Positions 1 through 12,492 of a stretch of DNA of 64,000 nt are shown here, in pieces. The position numbers and the translations under genes are program-made. Where the stretch lies: assembly GCF_001039355.2 (NCBI RefSeq), contig NW_019773970.1, positions 505,965 through 569,964 on the forward strand, read 5' to 3'. The stretch's first letter is position 1. Each line of letters starts with the position of its first letter. A model generated the notes under the pieces. It searched no databases. It saw only the letters and a program-made list of their open reading frames with translations, and had not been told where the DNA came from. Origin of the DNA: Lingula anatina (taxonomy: Eukaryota > Brachiopoda > Lingulata > Lingulida > Lingulidae).

Positions 1-179
1 TACTATCACATATAACTCATTTATGAAATAAAATATTACACAGAATAGAAACTAAATTGTATCAAAGGAGTGGTAACCTCTACCAACTGTTTACGAAATT
101 AGAAAAAAATTCTTGTAGAAGAAGGATAATATTCGGTTGATATTTGACCCTCCTATTGTCTCAAATAAGAAATCAACTA
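1..179. other. AT-rich sequence, no feature seen
   Basis: Short unique AT-rich stretch before the first copy of a direct repeat. I see no convincing exon or RNA gene on either strand. Confidence 0.5.
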
Positions 180-1788
180 TCCCTTAAACTGCTAACCAGG
201 ATCAGTTCTATCAAGTTTTAAAAATAATGGTTATGTTATGTTACAGATTTTTAAATATCTTGAAGAATAATTCAATTCTAATCTTAAAATTGAATTTATT
301 GAGCCTACAAAACTTGATATCTTGAATTCTTTAGTCAAAAATAGAAAATCCCCAGAATTTTCTAAATGGAAAGCTTTTACATCGCAACATATATTATTCC
401 TCATGTATATTAAAAATTGAACCTCTCCATGAGCATGTGGGAGTTTACCTTACATGCAGCTATCATCTGTCATACTCCCATGATGAAAACATAATCATTT
501 TAGGCAGCATTGACAGCTTATATAGCGAGACAAAACTAAAAGTCACTTTTTAATTACTTCTTAGATGTATTTCTCAATTGCTGTGTTATCATCTGGAGAC
601 CATATCCAAATTACTCAGTACATATTTTTTCTGTAGTCCTTAATCTTTCATAAAATAAGCATGTGCCCTAGGGAAATTGAAAAGGACTATTTCACATCTC
701 ACAACGAATACTTTTTTGCTCGTTTATTTTACTTGTTTGTCTCTGTTTGACAGAAATAGCTGCATACTTAAGGGAAAGATTCAAAAGTCATGCTATTACA
801 TTGCATGCAAATTGCATGGTTGAGCTTTCTTAAACTCACAGTACTGATACATGTTTACTGCTATTACAGTAATCTTGGCAACTGCAATGGTCAAAATAGA
901 AGACATCACTTATAGCTAAGAGCATTTATACCTATACCATATAGATCTTCAGATGACAAAAAAAAACATCTCTAGAAATAACACAAAGTAGGTCTATTTC
1001 ACTAAATAATACACTCATCTCTTAACAAAATCTCCCCCTCCCCTTTCATTGCTCCCTCATGCATGTACCACAAACCTAATAACTCATGGGAGTATGGATC
1101 AAGCCAATAACTGAGTTTAGAGTCGACTGGGGAGGGAGGAATAATGGGCTGATCTGTATCAATCATAATCTTAATTTTGTATCTCTTTAATGCTGAAATT
1201 ACTAGGAAAGGATCTAGAACTGACTGTACATGGTCTGAATCATTCTAGTGCACTTCAGCAAATTTCCATAAATATTGTTAGATTAAAACTGTTTATTTCA
1301 ATTATCTACAGGTATCTACAAACTTAAAATCACATAAAACCATAGAAGTTATATGTACATTTAAGATAATAATAATAAAAGAACAAAGAATGAATTGAGC
1401 ATATACTGATATCTGATAATGCAAGTCACTCAACTCTTAACTGTTAACAGGTAACCAGTTTTAATAGATCATAATGTCCAGGCTTGAACAGTTGATCTAG
1501 CATTGACCACAAGTTAATTTATGCACCACTTCATCTCCTCTCTTTGGTAAGGTTCCATTGTGCCAGTGGAAGAGATATTTATTTGTAATTCATTTTAATT
1601 TTTTTTTTTACTTTCAGCTAAGTATAACAATTCCTGGATGACTCTGGTAAATGACATTATCTGACAGATATGCCAAAATATCAGATTGTCTGAGTCAATT
1701 CTTAAAAAAAAGGGGGGGGGGGGGGGTGTTCATGAAAAGCAATTGGAAGGCTTGGTTATTTAACACCATTCTGACTGACCATTAAACA
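180..1788. repeat. Direct repeat pair 1, copy A
   Basis: This stretch is repeated in the same orientation from about 2339, starting at CTGCTAACCAGGATCAG and continuing past TTGGAAGGCTTGGTTATTTAA. The two copies match almost base for base over long runs, with scattered substitutions and small indels. This copy has a 15-base poly-G run (1712-1726), which is GGGGAGGGAGGGGG-like in the other copy. It lacks the foldback element found in copy B and so preserves that element's empty site near 1760-1764. No coding potential is visible. It could be a true segmental duplication or two uncollapsed haplotypes. Confidence 0.85.
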
Positions 1789-2336
1789 AACACTATCATT
1801 AAAAAACAACAGTTTGATGATGAAAATTGTGGTTGAAAATCATAGCATGTTCCATTTATGGATTACTTTTAGACTTAAAAAACACACTATATGTAGAGAC
1901 AACATGCAAGTTATATGTATATACCCCCAAAAATGATAAAACAGCAGGGAAAACTTCACACCTTGGTGTTGGGAAGTGCCTATTACTGTCCATATATTAA
2001 TTATAGCTGTAAACAGTGGGTTAAGCATGACTTCAGACTTATTCAAGGTGCCTTGCTATGTGATTACTGTCAACCCTGCAATCACCTCCTCTGCTGCTGT
2101 ATCAGTGTACTAAGAGGCGGGTAGGGGTATGCACTGGGGTAGGGGTGGGTTGGCTACATATGAGTTAGACAGCTTGATCATCTCAAATCCCACAGGGGCC
2201 TTTCATCCACATTCTGTAACAGCTAGAGTAGGCTGAGGAGACCCCTGGAAGAGGGAGCCTGTATCCCTTCTGAATTTCCAATCATCAAAATATTGGACCT
2301 TAACCATCTGTGATCATCTGTTAACAAATAAAACTA
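1789..2336. other. Spacer between repeat copies
   Basis: About 550 bp separating the two copies of repeat pair 1. It contains only short open frames with no recognisable domain or splice context. It ends at a single N (2337), immediately before copy B begins. Confidence 0.5.
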
Positions 2337-3295
2337 NGCCCTTCAACTGCTAACCAGGATCAGTTCTATCAAGTTTTAAGAATAATGATTATGTTATGTT
2401 ATAGATTTTTAAATATCTTGAAGAATAATTCAATTCTAATCTTAAAATTGAATTTATTGAGCCTACAAAACTTGATATCTTGAATTCTTTAGTCAAAAAT
2501 AGAAAATCCCCAGAATTTTCTAAATGGAAAGCTTTTACATCGCAACATATATTATTCCTCATGTATATTAAAAATTGAACCTCTCCATGAGCATGTGGGA
2601 GTTTACCTTACATGCAGCTATCATCTGTCATACTCCCATGATGAAAACATAATCGTTTTTGGCAGCATTGACAGCTTATATAGCGAGACAAAACTAAAAG
2701 TCACTTTTTAATTACTTCTTAGATGTATTTCTCAATTGCTGTGTTATCATCTGGAGACCATATCCAAATTACTCAGTACATATTTTTTCTGTAGTCCTTA
2801 ATCTTTCATAAAATAAGCATGTGCCCTAGGGAAATTGAAAAGGACTATTTCACATCTCACAACGAATACTTTTTTGCTCATTTATTTTACTTGTTTGTCT
2901 CTGTTTGACAGAAATAGCTGCATACTTTAGGGAAAGATTCAAAAGTCATGCTATTACATTGCATGCAAATTGCATGGTTAAACTCACATATATTGATACA
3001 TGTTTACTGCTATTACAGTAATCTTGGCAACTGCAATGGTCAAAATAGAAGACATTACTTATAGCTAAGAGCATTTATACCTATACCATATAGATCTTCA
3101 GATGACAAAAAACATCTCTAGAAATCACACAAAGTAGGTCTATTTCACTAAATAATACACTCATCTCTTAACAAAATCTCCCCCTCCCCTTTCATTGCTC
3201 CCTCATGCATGTACCACAAACCTAATAACTCATGGGAGTACGGATCAAGCCAATAACTGAGTTTAGAGTCGACTGGGGAGGGAGGAATAATGGGC

Positions 3296-3676
3296 TGATC
3301 TGTATCAATCATAATCTTAATTTTGTATCTCTTTAATGCTGAAATTACTAGGAAAGGATCTAGAACTGACTGTACATGGTCTGAATCATTCTAGTGCACT
3401 GCAGCAAATTTCCATTTATAAATATTGTTAGATTAAAACTGTTTATTTCAATTATCTACAGGTATCTACAAATTAAAAATCACATAAAACCATAGAAGTT
3501 ATATGTATATTCAAGATAATAATAAAAGAACAAAGAATGAATTGATCTGTATCAATCATAATCTTAATTTTGTATCTCTTTAATGCTGAAATTACTAGGA
3601 AAGGATCTAGAACTGACTGTACATGGTCTGAATCATTCTAGTGCACTGCAGCAAATTTCCATAAATATTGTTAGAT
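3296..3676. repeat. Nested local duplication in copy B
   Basis: A block of about 135 bp starting TGATCTGTATCAATCATAAT occurs at about 3296-3433 and again at about 3544-3676, in the same orientation. Copy A of the large repeat has this block only once (about 1152-1283). At the place of the second block, copy A has unrelated sequence (about 1400-1460). Confidence 0.85.
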
Positions 3677-3980
3677 TTTAACAGTTCTGTATGTCCAGGC
3701 TTGAATAGTTGATCTAGCACTGACCACAAGTTTATTTAATTATGCACCACTTCATCTCCTCTCTTTGGTAAGGTTCCATTGTGCCAGTGGAAGAGATATT
3801 TATTTGTAATTCATTTTAATTTTTTTTTTTTACTTTCAGCTAAGTAAGAATTCCTGGATGACTCTGGTAAATGACATTATCTGACAGATATGCCAAAATA
3901 TCAGATCGTCTGAGTCAATTCTTAAAAAAATGGGGAGGGAGGGGGTTCATGAAAAGCAGTTGGAAGGCTTGGTTGTTTAA

Positions 3981-4649
3981 GGCCCCTATTTCACAAAGAC
4001 CACGAATCCCATGAATTGCCAGGAATTGACAAATTTCAGGATTCGTGAGATTTTGCCAATTTTCGAGTCTAATTCGACACGCTCACGATTCAGTTACGAT
4101 ACAGGTACGATAGTGTTACGAATATTCGTGGGGTTCGGCTGGAATCGTGAGATTTTGCCAATTTTCTGGTCTAATGCAACACGCTCTATGATTCAGTTAC
4201 AATACAGGTGCGACAGTGTTACGAATATTCGTGGGATTCGGCTGGAATCGCACGAATATTGTCCAGAAATTCACTACGATTTTTTGGAATCGGGAGTTCG
4301 TGGCCAAAACTTTGAACAGCTTAAAATATTTGCCACGAATTCCCGATTGATCAAGAATTGCAAGAACTGACTACGATTATATACAAATCTGTTAAGAACT
4401 TCACGAACTGATTACGATTCAACCACGAATCCTGAAATTTTCAATTCCTGGCGATTCGTGGTCTGTGTGAAATAGGGGCATCAAAGTTTTTGCCACCAAT
4501 TCCTGTTGGTCAAGAAGTGCAAGAACTGACTACAAATACATACGAATCTGTTAAGAACTTCACGAACTGATTACGATTCAACCACGAATCGTGAAATTTG
4601 TCAATTCATGGCCATTCGTGGGATTCGTGGTCTGTGTGAAATAGGGGCA
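3981..4649. mobile_element. Harbinger-like non-autonomous foldback element (MITE), 669 bp
   Basis: The left end reads GGCCCCTATTTCACA and the right end TGTGAAATAGGGGCA, forming terminal inverted repeats that continue inwards for tens of bases. TAA stands on both sides (3978-3980 and 4650-4652), which fits the 3 bp TWA target duplication of PIF/Harbinger elements. Inside are a tandem duplication of about 103 bp (about 4046-4250) and a duplicated right end, since the terminal GTGTGAAATAGGGGCAT also occurs at 4464-4480. The empty site is seen in the paralogous segment near 1764 (TATTTAACACC). There is no transposase. The 4011-4370 open frame merely reads through the repeats. Family assignment rests on ends and target site only. 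Confidence 0.85.
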
Positions 4650-4703
4650 TAACACAGATCTTACTGACCGTTAAACCAAGAAGTTGTAACTTGACAACTT
4701 CTT

Positions 4704-7700
4704 GACTGGGGTGTGTGCCTCTTAACACCAAGGGGTATGTCTGGTGAAGAGCAAGGAGCGCATTCCTTATGACCATCTCAGTTCACACAGGGTACGATAT
4801 AATAGTTTTGTAACATATACATGTACTAGCAAACCCTGCAGTGGTCAAAAAGTAGTCAGGATTTTATGGTATTCTCTGGACATATACAAATACATATATC
4901 AGTAAGAATCATATGTTCTATTAATTCATTTAGGGTGGCAAAGGAGTTATTGATTTTTCTTGACGGTCAGAAAGGCATCTGTTGCATGAGGTTTATTGAT
5001 GACCGCATCACAAATTGTTTAAAGATGAGTGGATGATTTTAACATCACTACTGCCCAACAGCATACATAGCAAATAGCATCTGAGCAAATGACATCAGTT
5101 TTCTATTTTAGTAAAGTTTATTTATAGAACGTGGCTAAAATGCCCTGTTTATTATGTCCAAAATTAGTTCATATCACCAAGACCTAACATTTTAAATATG
5201 ATCCGTAAAAATAATGTTCTAAGAATGGTACCACATACTAGTATCTTTTACAGCAACATGGTTGCATACTGCGATTTTGCTTCATTCATAATTACTCTTC
5301 TTTGTGTGACATTCATCCTCTCTTTTTATATACTTGTCTTGCGCCCTCCCTCCACCCACCAAACAAATATACAATGTATGTGTGCTTACAGCATGGTACT
5401 TATTTAGTATATGTGTAACAGAACCTGGATCTAATGTGAAGTGTCATACCAAATACTAATTTAAAGCATGCCATACATTGCAGTCTGTACACTGAATTTT
5501 GATATATGTACGTAAACACTACTACCAGTTTTAATATATTACTATATATGGATATACCACTGACCAGTGAGGCAAAAGCAATACATGTTCCCTGTAGTCA
5601 TCACCATTACAATTCATTTCAACACTATCCTACTGTACTGCTAATTTCCGGAAGAGGGACAGATACTTATATCTATGCAATTACCATTTGTCAAGCTCCC
5701 ACACTTACATGTAGTACAAACATAGAGCTGAAATAGATCTTCTGCTCTACAATTTCTAATCAGAAAGCATGTGATCACCTTGATATAATTAAGGGGTGGG
5801 AGCTTCCAAGACAATAAAAATGCTTTATTGCATATTTTAACTATGATTTCCTCCTTCATCTCTCCCTATCTGACATGCAAACCATTTCAAAATTCACCAA
5901 TGTTTGTAATCAAACAATAATGATGTCATTAATTATGTTTACTTAAGAATTAATGGGCCATTAATCCTCCTCCAATGGCGTCTCATGGCTTTTAAAAGGT
6001 GATCCTAGCCAAAATCAATGAAAAATCATTTTTCACTGAGAAAAAAACCACTTGATGTTGGACAAAAGTCAGGTGTACATTACTGGGGGAAAAAAACTGA
6101 CAAGTCAACTGATTTTGATCCAAATTCTCTAGAACATTTTATTGGCCATCAAACTTGTACCATAAGAATTGATAATCACAAATGCAAACAAATATTTGCT
6201 TTAAACATGTATATACACTACTGGAAAAAATGTCCTCTAATATTTCATTCAATTTTTATTGGATTTAGTGAAGACATCAGAATACCAATTTCCAGATAAA
6301 CAGATATCTATAGTATGACCCAATCAGTGAGCAGAGCCACCATTTTATAATACTACACACAATTTAGATTTTTATTTGCCAATAATTAATTCTTCTTTAT
6401 CTTTTACCCAAAAGGTCAAGGATGTGTATTTCACTATAAATATCACCCAAGCGCAGATCGATATATATGGGATTTCGTATTTCATAAAAGAGTGGTATAG
6501 CAGATACATCTACAATCTAAACTTTGAAAGAAATACATATTAAGTATCTCAGTTGCCTGCAAGTTAAGGGTTTTCCCCTCAATAAAATGGAGCTTGTTTC
6601 TTAAGTACAAAAATGCACATGGCTTATTTTTTGTTTAAATGGTTTTTCCAGTAGCAATACAACCTTAATCAATTTTTTGTCTAAACATTGAGGCTGAGCA
6701 TAGATCAATAAATTCACCATGCAAGAATCTCTTTTTTTAGTTGATTTGCCTTTATTTTTACAATAAATGACTGATTAAAATAAAAACGAGAACTGGAAAT
6801 CAAGATAAAGCCTTTCCAAATTGGTGGCATATGCTCTTAAAGAACACACTATCTTCTCATCCATCACTTTGTGTTATGCAGTGGCAAATGTCCTCTCAGT
6901 TCAGCTCCAGACTGTAGACACTTTACAGAGATATTAGTAATAATTTGGGCACGTTCCATGTAATCTGAGAACACTGCATCATCACCAGGTAACATAATAT
7001 ATTTGTGTCTGAAGAACATTGCATATTGATTTCTTTTCTTAATTTCAGAGAAATCTTAATTAGAGAAGGTATACCATCTAGACAACCTTAACATGTCCTA
7101 TTTACAGCATGGGGATTATTTAATGCAATCATAGGCATCATCAACATTATCCTTTTTGTCTTTAGATGAGATCAAACTGTTTTCTTTCAGTTTGAACTTG
7201 TAGCCTAACGATCAAGAAATATTACAATGGACAATTAATAGAACATTAAACACCAATTAAGGTGGACCAGTTTATGTTTAGGGTGAACAATTAATGTAGG
7301 AGAAAATCAAAATATTTCGTGGTTGCTTTAGTACTTTTGGAGATTTTTCACTTTCTGATTTTTGGCAGCTACTACTTGAGTGTAACAAATTCTTTTTATC
7401 TGATTACATGCAACTTCATATCTCATATCAATCATTCTGTATGAAACCAACCAAATAAAGTTAACCACTTCTCGTCAGCAAAAATAAAGTACAAAATTGA
7501 TTGAAATGACTCACTTCCTGCATTATTGCAGTTATCACATCGTAGTTCATGTCTTAGCTGCAGATTGTACTGCAAGATATGGAAATTGAACAAAAAACAT
7601 GTACGTATAAAAACATAAGAAAATGCAACATTCATACATCTTTTCAATTCAGTAAGAATGAAAGACCTCTCTGCTATGCTGGGACCCTATCATTGTTTGA

Positions 7701-7720
7701 GGAAATAAACAATACACAAT
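4704..7720. repeat. Direct repeat pair 2, copy A (about 3.0 kb)
   Basis: This 3.0 kb segment recurs in the same orientation at 9088-12095 with only scattered substitutions and a few small indels. The shared sequence runs from GACTGGGGTGTGT to AAATAAACAATACACAAT. Five bases after the end lies an N (7725). The short open frames in it occur in both copies, have no splice context or known domain, and are not called as genes. Confidence 0.9.
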
Positions 7721-7725
7721 GCCGN

Positions 7726-7848
7726 GATGATAACAGCATGAAATTTTCCACGATGAATGACCATTGGGTGTTTGTCAACCCCCTGATCCAAAATTGATTA
7801 ACACCCAATGGTTATTCATCGGGGAAAGTTTCATGCTTTTATCATCTA
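7726..7848. mobile_element. Small foldback hairpin
   Basis: The left arm (7726-7781) beginning GATGATAACAGCATGAAA is an imperfect inverted copy of the right arm (about 7793-7848) ending TTTCATGCTTTTATCATC. The loop is about 11 bases. It looks like a miniature inverted-repeat element whose left end abuts the N at 7725, so its left flank and target duplication cannot be checked. Confidence 0.7.
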
Positions 7849-8660
7849 TTGCACAATTCTGGAAAAAATTTGGACTGAGAAACCTGACTATACCGTACTG
7901 CACATTTTGCTTTCACCACCAATATGTACTTTTTGATAGTGTAACTCGAAAACCGTTTGGAATACAAAAAAACGGAGACCACCTTCAGTGTTGGGCTTTA
8001 CATGCTCTACAAAATGCAAAAAAGAATGGGTCTCTAGCATTAACGGTTCCTGAATTAGAGACAGTTTTCAGTTTCGGCATCTTATGGCCGTTACTCCAGT
8101 GAAAATGCACCGATTGACCCCAAATTCATGGAGATGAAAGATGACCTGAAGGGTAACACTTTCCAATAATATTATTGGTTAAGTCTGTGTGGTGTCTGAA
8201 TAACAGGGCAAAAAAAATTTTTTTCATAAAAAATATTATTTTTTTGAAAATTTTGGCCCGTTTGACCTTGAAGTAAAGGTCAAAGGTCAAATCCAAGGGC
8301 ATATTTGAAATCTACACATATGACTTTTGGAAAGCCGTCTGTAGAAATTTTTCCCATAACCCCTTCCGTAGGGTAGATAATTAGCATTTAATTTTGCCAA
8401 TTTTGGACAAGGGTGCATTGAAATGAGTGCCACACCCAGACCCCAATACCGGCAAAGCCCAAATTTTACGTGGAACGAGCTGAGATTATAGGTGACCTAA
8501 ATCCAAGAGATGGGTACAGGGGCCCTTACCGTCTAGGAGGAGAAGCGGTAACGGTAGCCGTCCAGCGGAGCCGGCGGAACGATCCGGACGAGACCGAAAC
8601 CATGTGTACCGCCAGCGCTAACGCTGGTGGTACAATAATCTCCAAAGAAAAAGCACTCAA

Positions 8661-8663
<3 letters not shown>
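7849..8663. other. Unassigned repeat-like segment with terminal hairpin
   Basis: There is no recognisable gene here. The segment includes a direct AGGTCAAAGGTCAAA motif (about 8276-8289). Its right part is locally GC-rich (8470-8640) and ends in a strong hairpin at 8606-8633 (GTACCGCCAGCG pairing with CGCTGGTGGTAC). About 30 bp further on, a CA microsatellite begins. A hairpin followed by a microsatellite tail is typical of the 3' end of a LINE or SINE, so this may be a retroelement fragment on the plus strand. The open frames at 7764-8102 and 8470-8715 show no protein family I know. Confidence 0.45.

Positions 8664-8699
<36 letters not shown>
8664..8699. repeat. (CA)n microsatellite
   Basis: Eighteen CA units directly downstream of the hairpin segment, possibly the tail of a retroelement fragment. 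Confidence 0.95.
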
Positions 8700-8701
<2 letters not shown>

Positions 8702-8904
8702 GGCACTGGTCATAAATTACCCTCTTATATCATAGGGGTCACTAAAACAGTGTGTAAAATTAAATTAAATTAAATAAAAATTAAATTAAAGCTCTATGAG
8801 ATCTCACCCAATTCAGACATCTACTCTAATGTAACTACCCCACCCCTTAAATGGTGGTTCAGTAGCAGAGGAAGTTCATATTGTGCAGTTGGGTGTAATC
8901 ACTC

Positions 8905-9045
8905 AGCTGTTAGGGGGTAATTAACTATCATTTACCAGCTTCAGTAAGCATGTCAGAAATCTAAGCCGCTTAAGCTGAATGCAATTCACTGAGAATCCCC
9001 TCAGAGATGGGTCAATCCTGCTAGATCGATCTAGGTATGGGAAAG
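8905..9045. mobile_element. Truncated foldback MITE, family F1, right half
   Basis: It holds the centre (TTAGGGGGTAATTAACTATC) and right arm (AGCCGCTTAAGCTGAATGC up to CTAGATCGATCTAGGTATGG) of the element complete at 15325-15562. The matching left arm is missing. It lies just left of repeat pair 2 copy B. Confidence 0.75.
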
Positions 9046-9087
9046 GGTTCTACATCTGAGGCCATGCTTGACTTACATAAAATAACA

Positions 9088-12000
9088 GACTGGGGTGTGT
9101 TCCTCTTAATACCAAGGGGTGTGTCTGGTGAAGAGCAAGGAGCACATTCCTTATGACCATCTAAGTTCACACAGGGTCCGATATAATAGTTTTGTAACAT
9201 ACTATTAGCAAACCCTGCAGTGGTCAAAAAGTAGTCAGGATTTTCAGTATTCTCTGGACATATACAAATACAGATATCAGTAAGAATCATATGTTCTAAT
9301 TCATTTAGGGTGGCAAAGGAGTTATCGATTTTTCTTGACGGTCAGAAAGGCATCTGTTGCATGGGGTTTATTGATGACTGCATCACAAATTGTTTAAAGA
9401 TGAGTGGATGATTTTAATACCACTACTGCCCAACAGCATACATAGCAAATAGCATCTGAGCAAATGACATCAGTTTTCTATTTTATTAAAGTTTACTTAT
9501 AGAACGTGACTAAAATGTCCTGTTTATTATGTCCAAAATTAGTTCATATCACCAAGACCTAACATTTTAAACATGATCCATAAAAATAATGTTCTGAGAA
9601 TGGTACCACATACTAGTATCTTTTATAGCAACATGGTTGCATACTGCAATTTTGCTTCATTCATAATTACTCTTGTTTGTGTGACATTCATCCTCTCTTT
9701 TTATATACTTGTCTTGCGCCCTCCCTCCACCCACCAAACAAATATACAATGTATGTGTGCTTACAGCATGGTACTTATTTAGTATATGTGTAACAGAACC
9801 TGGATCTAATGTGAAGTGTCATACCAAATACTAATTTAAAGCATGCCATACATTGCAGTCTGTACACTGAATTTTGATATATGTACGTAAACACTACTAC
9901 CAGTTTTAATATATTACTATATATGGATATACCACTGACCAGTGAGGCAAAAGCAATACATGTACCCTGTAGTCATCACCATTACAATTCATTTCAACAC
10001 TATCCTACTGTACTGCTAATTTCCGGAAGAGGGACAGATACTTAGATCTATGCAATTACCATTTGTCAAGCTCCCACACTTACATGTAGTACAAACATAG
10101 AGCTGAAATAAATCTTCTGCTCTACAATTTCTAATCAGAAAGCATGTGATCACCTTGATATAATTAAGGGGTGGGAGCTTCCAAGACAATAAAAACGCTT
10201 TATTGCATATTTTAACTATGATTTCCTCCTTCATCTCTCCCTATCTGACATGCAAACCATTTCAAAATTCACCAATGTTTGTAATCAAACAATAATGATG
10301 TCATTAATTATGTTTACTTAAGAATTAATGGGCCATTAATCCTCCTCCAATGGCGTCTCATGGCTTTTAAAAGGTGATCCTAGCCAAAATCAATGAAAAA
10401 TCATTTTTCACTGAGAAAAAAAACCACTTGATGTTGGACAAAAGTCAGGTGTACATTACTGGGAAAAAAACTGACAAGTCAACTGATTTTGATCCAAATT
10501 CTCTAGAACATTTTATTGGCTATCAAACTTGTACCATAAGAATTGATAATCACAAATGCAAACAAGTATTTGCTTTAAACATGTATATACACAACTGGAA
10601 AAAAATGTCCTCTAATATTTCATTCAATTTTTATTGGATTTAGTGAAGACATCAGAATACCAATTTCCAGATAAACAGATATCTATAGTATGACCCAATC
10701 AGTGAGCAGAGCCACCATTTTATAATACTACACACAATTTAGATTTTTATTTGCCAATAATTAATTCTTCTTTATCTTTTACCCAAAAGGTCAAGGATGT
10801 GTATTTCACCATAAATATCACCCAAGCACAGATTGATAGATATGGGATTTCGTATTTCATAAAAGAGTGGTATAGCAGATACATCTACAATCTAAACTTT
10901 GAAAGAAATACATATTAAGTATCTCAGATGCCTGCAAGTTAAGGGTTTTCCCCTCAATAAAATGGAGCTTGTTTTTTAAGTACAAAAATGCACATGGCTT
11001 ATTTTTTGTTTAAATGGTTTTTCCAGTAGCAATCCAACCTTAATCAATTTTTTGTCTAAACATTGAGGCTAAGCATAGATCAATAAATTCACCATGCAAG
11101 AATCTCTTTTTTTAGTTGATTTGCCTGTATTTTTACAATAAATGACTGATTAAAATAAAAATGAGAACCGGAAATCAAGATAAAGCCTTTCCAAATTGGT
11201 GGCATATGCTCTTAAAGAACACACTATGTTCTCATCCATCACTTTCTGTTATGCAGTGGCAAATGTCCTCTCAGTTCAACTCCAGACTGTATATACTTTA
11301 CAGAGATATTAGTAATAATTTGGGCACGTTCCATGTAATCTGAGAACACTGCATCATCACCAGGTAACATAATATATTTGTGTCTGAAGAACATTGCATA
11401 TTGATTTCTTTTCTTAATTTCGGAACAATCTTAATTAGAGAAGGTATACCGTCTAGACAACCTTAACATGTCCTATTTACAGCATGGAGATTATTTAATG
11501 CAATCATAGGCATCATCAACATTATCCTTTTTGTCTTTAGATGAGATCAAACTGTTTTCTTTCAGTTTGAACTTGTAGCCTAATGATCAAGAAATATTAC
11601 AATGGACAATTAATAGAACATTAAACACCAATTAAGGTGGACTAGTTTATGTTTAGGGTGAACAATTAATGTAGGAGAAAATCAAAATATTTCGTGGTTG
11701 CTTTAGTACTTTTGGAGATTTTTCACTTTCTGATTTTTGGCAGCTACTACTTGAGTGTAACAAATTCTTTTTATCTGATTGCATGCAACTTCATATCTCA
11801 TATCAATCATTCTGTATGAAACCAACCAAATAAAGTTAACCACTTCTCGTCAGCAAAAATAAAGTACAAAATTGATTGAAATGACTCACTTCCTGCATTA
11901 TTGCAGTTATCACATCGTAGTTCATGTCTTAGCTGCAGATTGTACTGCAAGATATGGAAATTGAACAAAAAACATGTACGTATAAAAACATAAGAAAATG

Positions 12001-12095
12001 CAACATTCATACATCTTTTCAATTCAGTAAGAATGAAAGACCTCTCTGCTATGCTGGGACCCTATCATTGTTTGAGGAAATAAACAATACACAAT
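9088..12095. repeat. Direct repeat pair 2, copy B (about 3.0 kb)
   Basis: Near-identical second copy of 4704-7720. Downstream it runs without any N into the 5' flank of gene 1, so this copy is the one firmly attached to the gene cluster. No exon is recognised in it. The missing first exon of gene 1 is not visible here. Confidence 0.9.
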
Positions 12096-12492
12096 ACTGG
12101 GACAAAGGGAACTTAAATGAACCATCTCATGTAACATAAACAAACATGCACAGGACAAAAACCCTTACCCCATGATGTCTGTTTTCAACTGATTAAATTA
12201 ACAGGAACAGCTAAGATCAAAGAGAGCAACAAAAAATATATGCATATTGTTCATTTTTTGTTATTATCTAAAATGTCAAGTTCTTAAAAGAAAGATTATT
12301 TTTAAGCACCATGCATGCCACTACCTTGCTGACAAGGGGCTTCCATGTCACAACGGATTTCCTTTTCATTTATGAATAATGACCATTGCTGCCACAATAT
12401 ATGCCTCATGCAAAAGAAAGAAATCAAAACAAGTCACCTGAAGAAGAAAACAATACCCAGTCACACCAGGAGCTTAGTAGTAGAGCTGGAAG
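12096..12492. other. 5' flank of gene 1, partly conserved between paralogues
   Basis: The last 80-90 bp (from about 12405: CATGCAAAAGAAAGAAATCA) resemble the sequence just upstream of exon 2 in gene 2 (about 33106-33182) and gene 3 (about 37290-37348). This marks the left edge of the tandem duplication unit in gene 1. In genes 2 and 3 the same place is intron between the signal-peptide exon and Ig1. No counterpart of that signal exon is seen here. Confidence 0.6.

Larger units (their letters stand above)
2339..4675. repeat. Direct repeat pair 1, copy B (with insertions)
   Basis: Second copy of the segment at 180-1788. It starts two bases after an N at 2337. It differs from copy A in two large ways: an internal tandem duplication around 3296-3676, and a 669 bp inverted-repeat element inserted at 3981-4649. 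Homology to copy A resumes after the element (CTTACTGACCGTTAAAC here, CTGACTGACCATTAAAC in copy A) and ends at about 4675. Confidence 0.85.

Noticed and set aside
4011-4370. 119-codon plus-strand open frame
   Set aside because: It lies wholly inside the inverted-repeat element and reads its tandem duplication (EILPIF repeated); no protein family.
7764-8102. 112-codon plus-strand open frame
   Set aside because: Starts inside the foldback hairpin, has no recognisable domain, and lies in probable repeat sequence. Could be an old transposon remnant but I cannot show it.
5198-12022. Pairs of open frames repeated in both copies of repeat pair 2 (for example 5198/9573 and 7432/11807)
   Set aside because: Their conservation between copies comes from the DNA duplication itself. 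They lack splice sites, known domains, or signs of protein-level constraint.
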